Positions 62,209 through 64,000 of a stretch of DNA of 64,000 nucleotides are shown here, piece by piece. The DNA is from Rikenellaceae bacterium. Its GTDB lineage: Bacteria; Bacteroidota; Bacteroidia; Bacteroidales; Rikenellaceae. The notes beneath the pieces are model-generated. The model was not told the DNA's origin, did no database searches, and saw only the letters and a program-made list of their open reading frames with translations. A program made the translations under genes and the position numbers. Each line of letters begins with the position of its first letter. The first letter of the stretch is position 1. The stretch is from positions 61,142 to 125,141 of the forward strand of contig SUZV01000004.1 of NCBI GenBank assembly GCA_015059715.1. The letters run 5' to 3'.

Positions 62209-63000
62209 ATGAAAAAGTATTTGTTTTTGTTGTTAGCGTTTGCCGTTGCAGTCGCTACAACCTCTTGCGAGAAGGAGGCTTTGCCTAATGTGACAGAGGA
62301 GCAGGGACAGGATGAGGAGATTGGGGCACGTAAGTTATCAAATATCGAGGAGAGCTTCGTTGGTATATGGCGATATAGAGTCTATGCCGATGAGCGTGAC
62401 CAGATGACAAGTCACGTAGATTATGTTTTCCACTTCTGGGATAATGGTAAGGGTTACCGGACCTCGGATACCTACAGCACTCAGGACGTTCTGTTGGGAT
62501 ATGGCCGCGCACCCTTCGAGTGGTATGTCGAGAATGGCCACCTATACATCCACATTGCCCACGTCGACCAGGCGGGTGAGTGGGACTACCAGTTCGATGG
62601 CAGCCGCTATCTGACGCTAAGTACTGATACGGGTGAAGGCAGCATTAGTATGAAGTTTACTAAGGGCGAAGATATCGACCTAAGGTTTATGGGCGACTGG
62701 GACACTACAAAGCGAGCTGGTGACCTATATATCAACGAGCATATCCAGTTTGTTACCCCTACCGATGGCTTTACATACTCACTTGAGTATACCGACCCTA
62801 ACCTACCACCTAAGAGTAGCAACACGATGTCGCGATACTTCAAATATGTGTTCGATGACGACACCATCACGATTACGTGGTTCGATTCTGGATGCGCTGT
62901 AGGCGATGGCATCGATAAGAAGTATCGCATCGAGGGTACAAAGCTCTACATCGACGGCGTGTGCTACTCAAACTTCAAGAAGGAGCAGGGCATCGAGTAG
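62209..63000 (+). CDS. Uncharacterised two-domain lipoprotein, lipocalin-like
   Basis: 263 residues with a lipoprotein signal (AVAVATTSC, Cys about residue 20). Two similar beta-rich segments follow: ~50-150 (FVGIWRYRVYADERDQMTSHVDYVFHFWDNGKGY) and ~160-260 (FMGDWDTTKRAGDLYINEHIQFVTPTDGFTY), each opening with G-x-W and ending in a short IxGxxLYI-type strand. This recalls lipocalin-like or DUF-type domains common in Bacteroidetes lipoproteins, without firm assignment. Monocistronic: own promoter and terminator. Confidence 0.75.
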   Translation: MKKYLFLLLAFAVAVATTSCEKEALPNVTEEQGQDEEIGARKLSNIEESFVGIWRYRVYADERDQMTSHVDYVFHFWDNGKGYRTSDTYSTQDVLLGYGRAPFEWYVENGHLYIHIAHVDQAGEWDYQFDGSRYLTLSTDTGEGSISMKFTKGEDIDLRFMGDWDTTKRAGDLYINEHIQFVTPTDGFTYSLEYTDPNLPPKSSNTMSRYFKYVFDDDTITITWFDSGCAVGDGIDKKYRIEGTKLYIDGVCYSNFKKEQGIE

Positions 63001-63081
63001 ATGATGTAAGTTATCGCTTTGCGATGATACCTCTGTAGAGATAGTAATATTTTTAAGAGGTATTAAGTAGATGTTAAGTTG

Positions 63082-63120
63082 AGCCTGTCTGACATGTATA
63101 TTGTCGGACAGGCTATTTTT
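63082..63120 (+). terminator. Terminator of the lipoprotein gene
   Basis: AGCCTGTC/GACAGGCT (63082-63089 and 63107-63114) with an inner GACA/TGTC extension, followed by ATTTTT. Confidence 0.82.
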
Positions 63121-63149
63121 GTGCCATAACCTGCGACAACAGCAAAAGC

Positions 63150-63630
63150 TTTGTTTCACCCTGCGGTGACAGCTAAAGCTGGAAGTGTAGTGCGCAGGCC
63201 TTCGCCTGCTAAAGGGTAGCTAAAGAGTAGTTCGCAAACTGAAGTTTGCTAAAGAGTTGATAAAGTCTCTTGGTTTGCCACAACCATCTTAATAATCCTA
63301 TTGTCCTATCGTCCTATTATCCTATCGTCTTATCGTCCTATCATCCTATTGTCTTATCGTCCTATCGTCATACCATCCTATCATCCTATTGTCTTATTGT
63401 CCTATCGTCCTATCGTCCCAATTATTTTTAGGACATTAAGACTTTAAGACGATAAGACATTAAGAGGTCGGGTATCACAACAATCCACAACAACGAAAAC
63501 CCTTAAACTACTCTTGAGCTCGCACAGCGAGCGCACTACTCTTTAGCAGCTTTAGCTGCGAGCTACCCTTTAGCTCGCACAGCGAGCGCACTACCCTCTC
63601 GGCTATAGCCGTCACCGCAAGGTGAAACAA
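63150..63630. repeat. Composite repeat C: GTAG-headed hairpins around an 8-bp inverted array
   Basis: Same element as repeat A in the opposite orientation. Left part: CACC/GGTG hairpin (63157-63168), CAGC/GCTG, GTAG units at 63187 (GCAGGC/GCCTGC) and 63227 (GCAAAC/GTTTGC), with a truncated GTAG unit at 63215. Centre: 8-bp tandem array, T/A-rich loop, complementary arm (63431-63468) and the 49-bp core shared with A (63452-63500). Right part: minus-strand GTAG units (CTAC at 63536, 63563, 63591; stems GCTCGC/GCGAGC, GCAGC/GCTGC, GCTCGC/GCGAGC), CGGC/GCCG, and a CACC/GGTG hairpin. It lies just downstream of the rRNA operon. Confidence 0.82.
63295..63420. repeat. 8-bp tandem array within repeat C
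   Basis: Fifteen head-to-tail units of consensus RTCYTATY (mainly GTCCTATC, GTCCTATT, ATCCTATT, GTCTTATC) fill 63295-63414, plus a partial unit. The complementary arm downstream lets the array fold back on itself. Confidence 0.85.
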
Positions 63631-63642
63631 TCTCCACGCAGC

Positions 63643-63677
63643 ACACAAAAAAAAGCCAAGTCATAATGACTTGGCTT
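63643..63677 (-). terminator. rRNA operon terminator
   Basis: On the minus strand AAGCCAAGTCA and TGACTTGGCTT (63667-63677 and 63653-63663) form an 11-bp perfect stem with a three-base loop, followed by eight T residues. It lies four bases downstream of the 5S gene. Confidence 0.88.
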
Positions 63678-63681
63678 GAAG

Positions 63682-63789
<108 letters not shown>

Positions 63790-63869
63790 AAAGAACCTTT
63801 GTTTTAATTGGATTTTTTTCAGTGGTCCCAACTCCACTAAAGCTTGACATATACCGAAGATGAGATAGT
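63790..63869 (-). other. 23S-5S spacer
   Basis: About 80 bp between the rRNA genes. It contains a small hairpin AGTGG/CCACT (63820-63837) and no tRNA. Confidence 0.6.
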
Positions 63870-64000
63870 GTTATAAGAAAGCCTTTCGGGTAATTAGTAC
63901 TACTCGACTTTGACATTACTGTCTTTACATCTGTAGCCTATCAACGTAGTAGTCTCCTACGCCCCTCAAGGGAAAACTTATCTTGGAGATGGCTTCGCGC
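63870..64000 (-). rRNA. rrl: 23S ribosomal RNA, 3' end (partial)
   Basis: On the minus strand the sequence reads towards a 23S-like 3' end, with GAGTAGTACTAATTACCCG followed by AAAGGCTTTC, preceded by the domain VI stretch containing CTTGAGGGGCG and GATAGGCTAC. The gene continues beyond the window. The 3' boundary is approximate. Confidence 0.88.

Overview
The window looks like a chromosomal segment of a Bacteroidota gut-type bacterium, most likely Bacteroidales and close to Alistipes/Rikenellaceae. The evidence is repeated -7 boxes of the form TAnnTTTG, few Shine-Dalgarno sites, a TonB-dependent receptor with a lipoprotein partner, Porin_O_P and PorT-like proteins, DUF4296, a WbqC-like protein and a Bacteroidetes-type rSAM/lipoprotein pair. 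The genus is inference. Most of the DNA is core genome; the 3' end enters an rRNA operon on the minus strand (5S complete, 3' end of 23S).

Layout. 1-3.4 kb: a minus-strand pair of large uncharacterised, phage-tail-like proteins plus the first codons of a third gene. 4.0-5.1 kb: prfA, followed by two related ~120-130 bp intergenic elements. 5.5-11.1 kb: a TonB-C/plug-like protein, xseA-xseB, a methyltransferase, a RelA/SpoT enzyme with an altered HD site and a PAS protein. 11.2-12.6 kb: radical SAM enzyme plus lipoprotein (minus). 12.8 kb: cold-shock protein. 13.1-17.0 kb: methionine operon metY-metX-hom, preceded by a Met-rich 40-codon leader ORF. 17.1-19.9 kb: porin and Gate-domain membrane protein. 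20.0-20.5 kb: composite repeat A. 20.5-26.0 kb: OB-repeat lipoprotein and TonB receptor (minus). 26.4-29.6 kb: ResB-like and CcsA-like haem proteins and a triple-haem cytochrome c peroxidase with a His/Asp-rich tail. 29.7-35.8 kb: six-gene minus operon from xerD to kdsC, including an unusual YihY-DUF2520 fusion. 35.9-37.5 kb: prmA and wbqC-like. 37.5-37.7 kb: repeat B. 37.8-39.8 kb: GH2 protein lacking its acid/base Glu. 40.0-43.5 kb: cvpA-like, rsgA, trmH-like, class III aminotransferase. 43.7-50.6 kb: flippase, holB, folK and three envelope proteins. 50.7-54.3 kb: rbfA, LolC/E-like permease, DUF4296 lipoprotein, amidohydrolase. 54.7-60.6 kb: WecA-like transferase, nucleotidyltransferase-aminotransferase fusion, OCD-family enzyme, then a TerY-like vWA protein with a kinase-like/WG-repeat protein. 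60.6-63.0 kb: MFS transporter (minus) and a lipoprotein. 63.1-63.6 kb: repeat C. 63.6-64.0 kb: rRNA genes.

How the genes work together. The metY-metX-hom block converts aspartate semialdehyde-derived homoserine to homocysteine and appears to carry its own translation-sensing leader. The ResB/CcsA pair would supply covalent haem for the neighbouring peroxidase. Envelope biogenesis is spread over several clusters: KDO phosphatase, flippase, WecA-like transferase, an Ig-like lipoprotein, a PorT-like barrel and a LolC/E-like permease.

The least conventional signals are (1) a dispersed family of GTAG-headed hairpins with compensating stem changes flanking a long inverted array of 8-bp units, found in full twice and in rearranged form once; (2) the Met-rich leader ORF upstream of metY; (3) the TerY-like vWA plus kinase-like/WG pair; (4) the nucleotidyltransferase-PLP fusion; and (5) paired MITE-like elements downstream of prfA.
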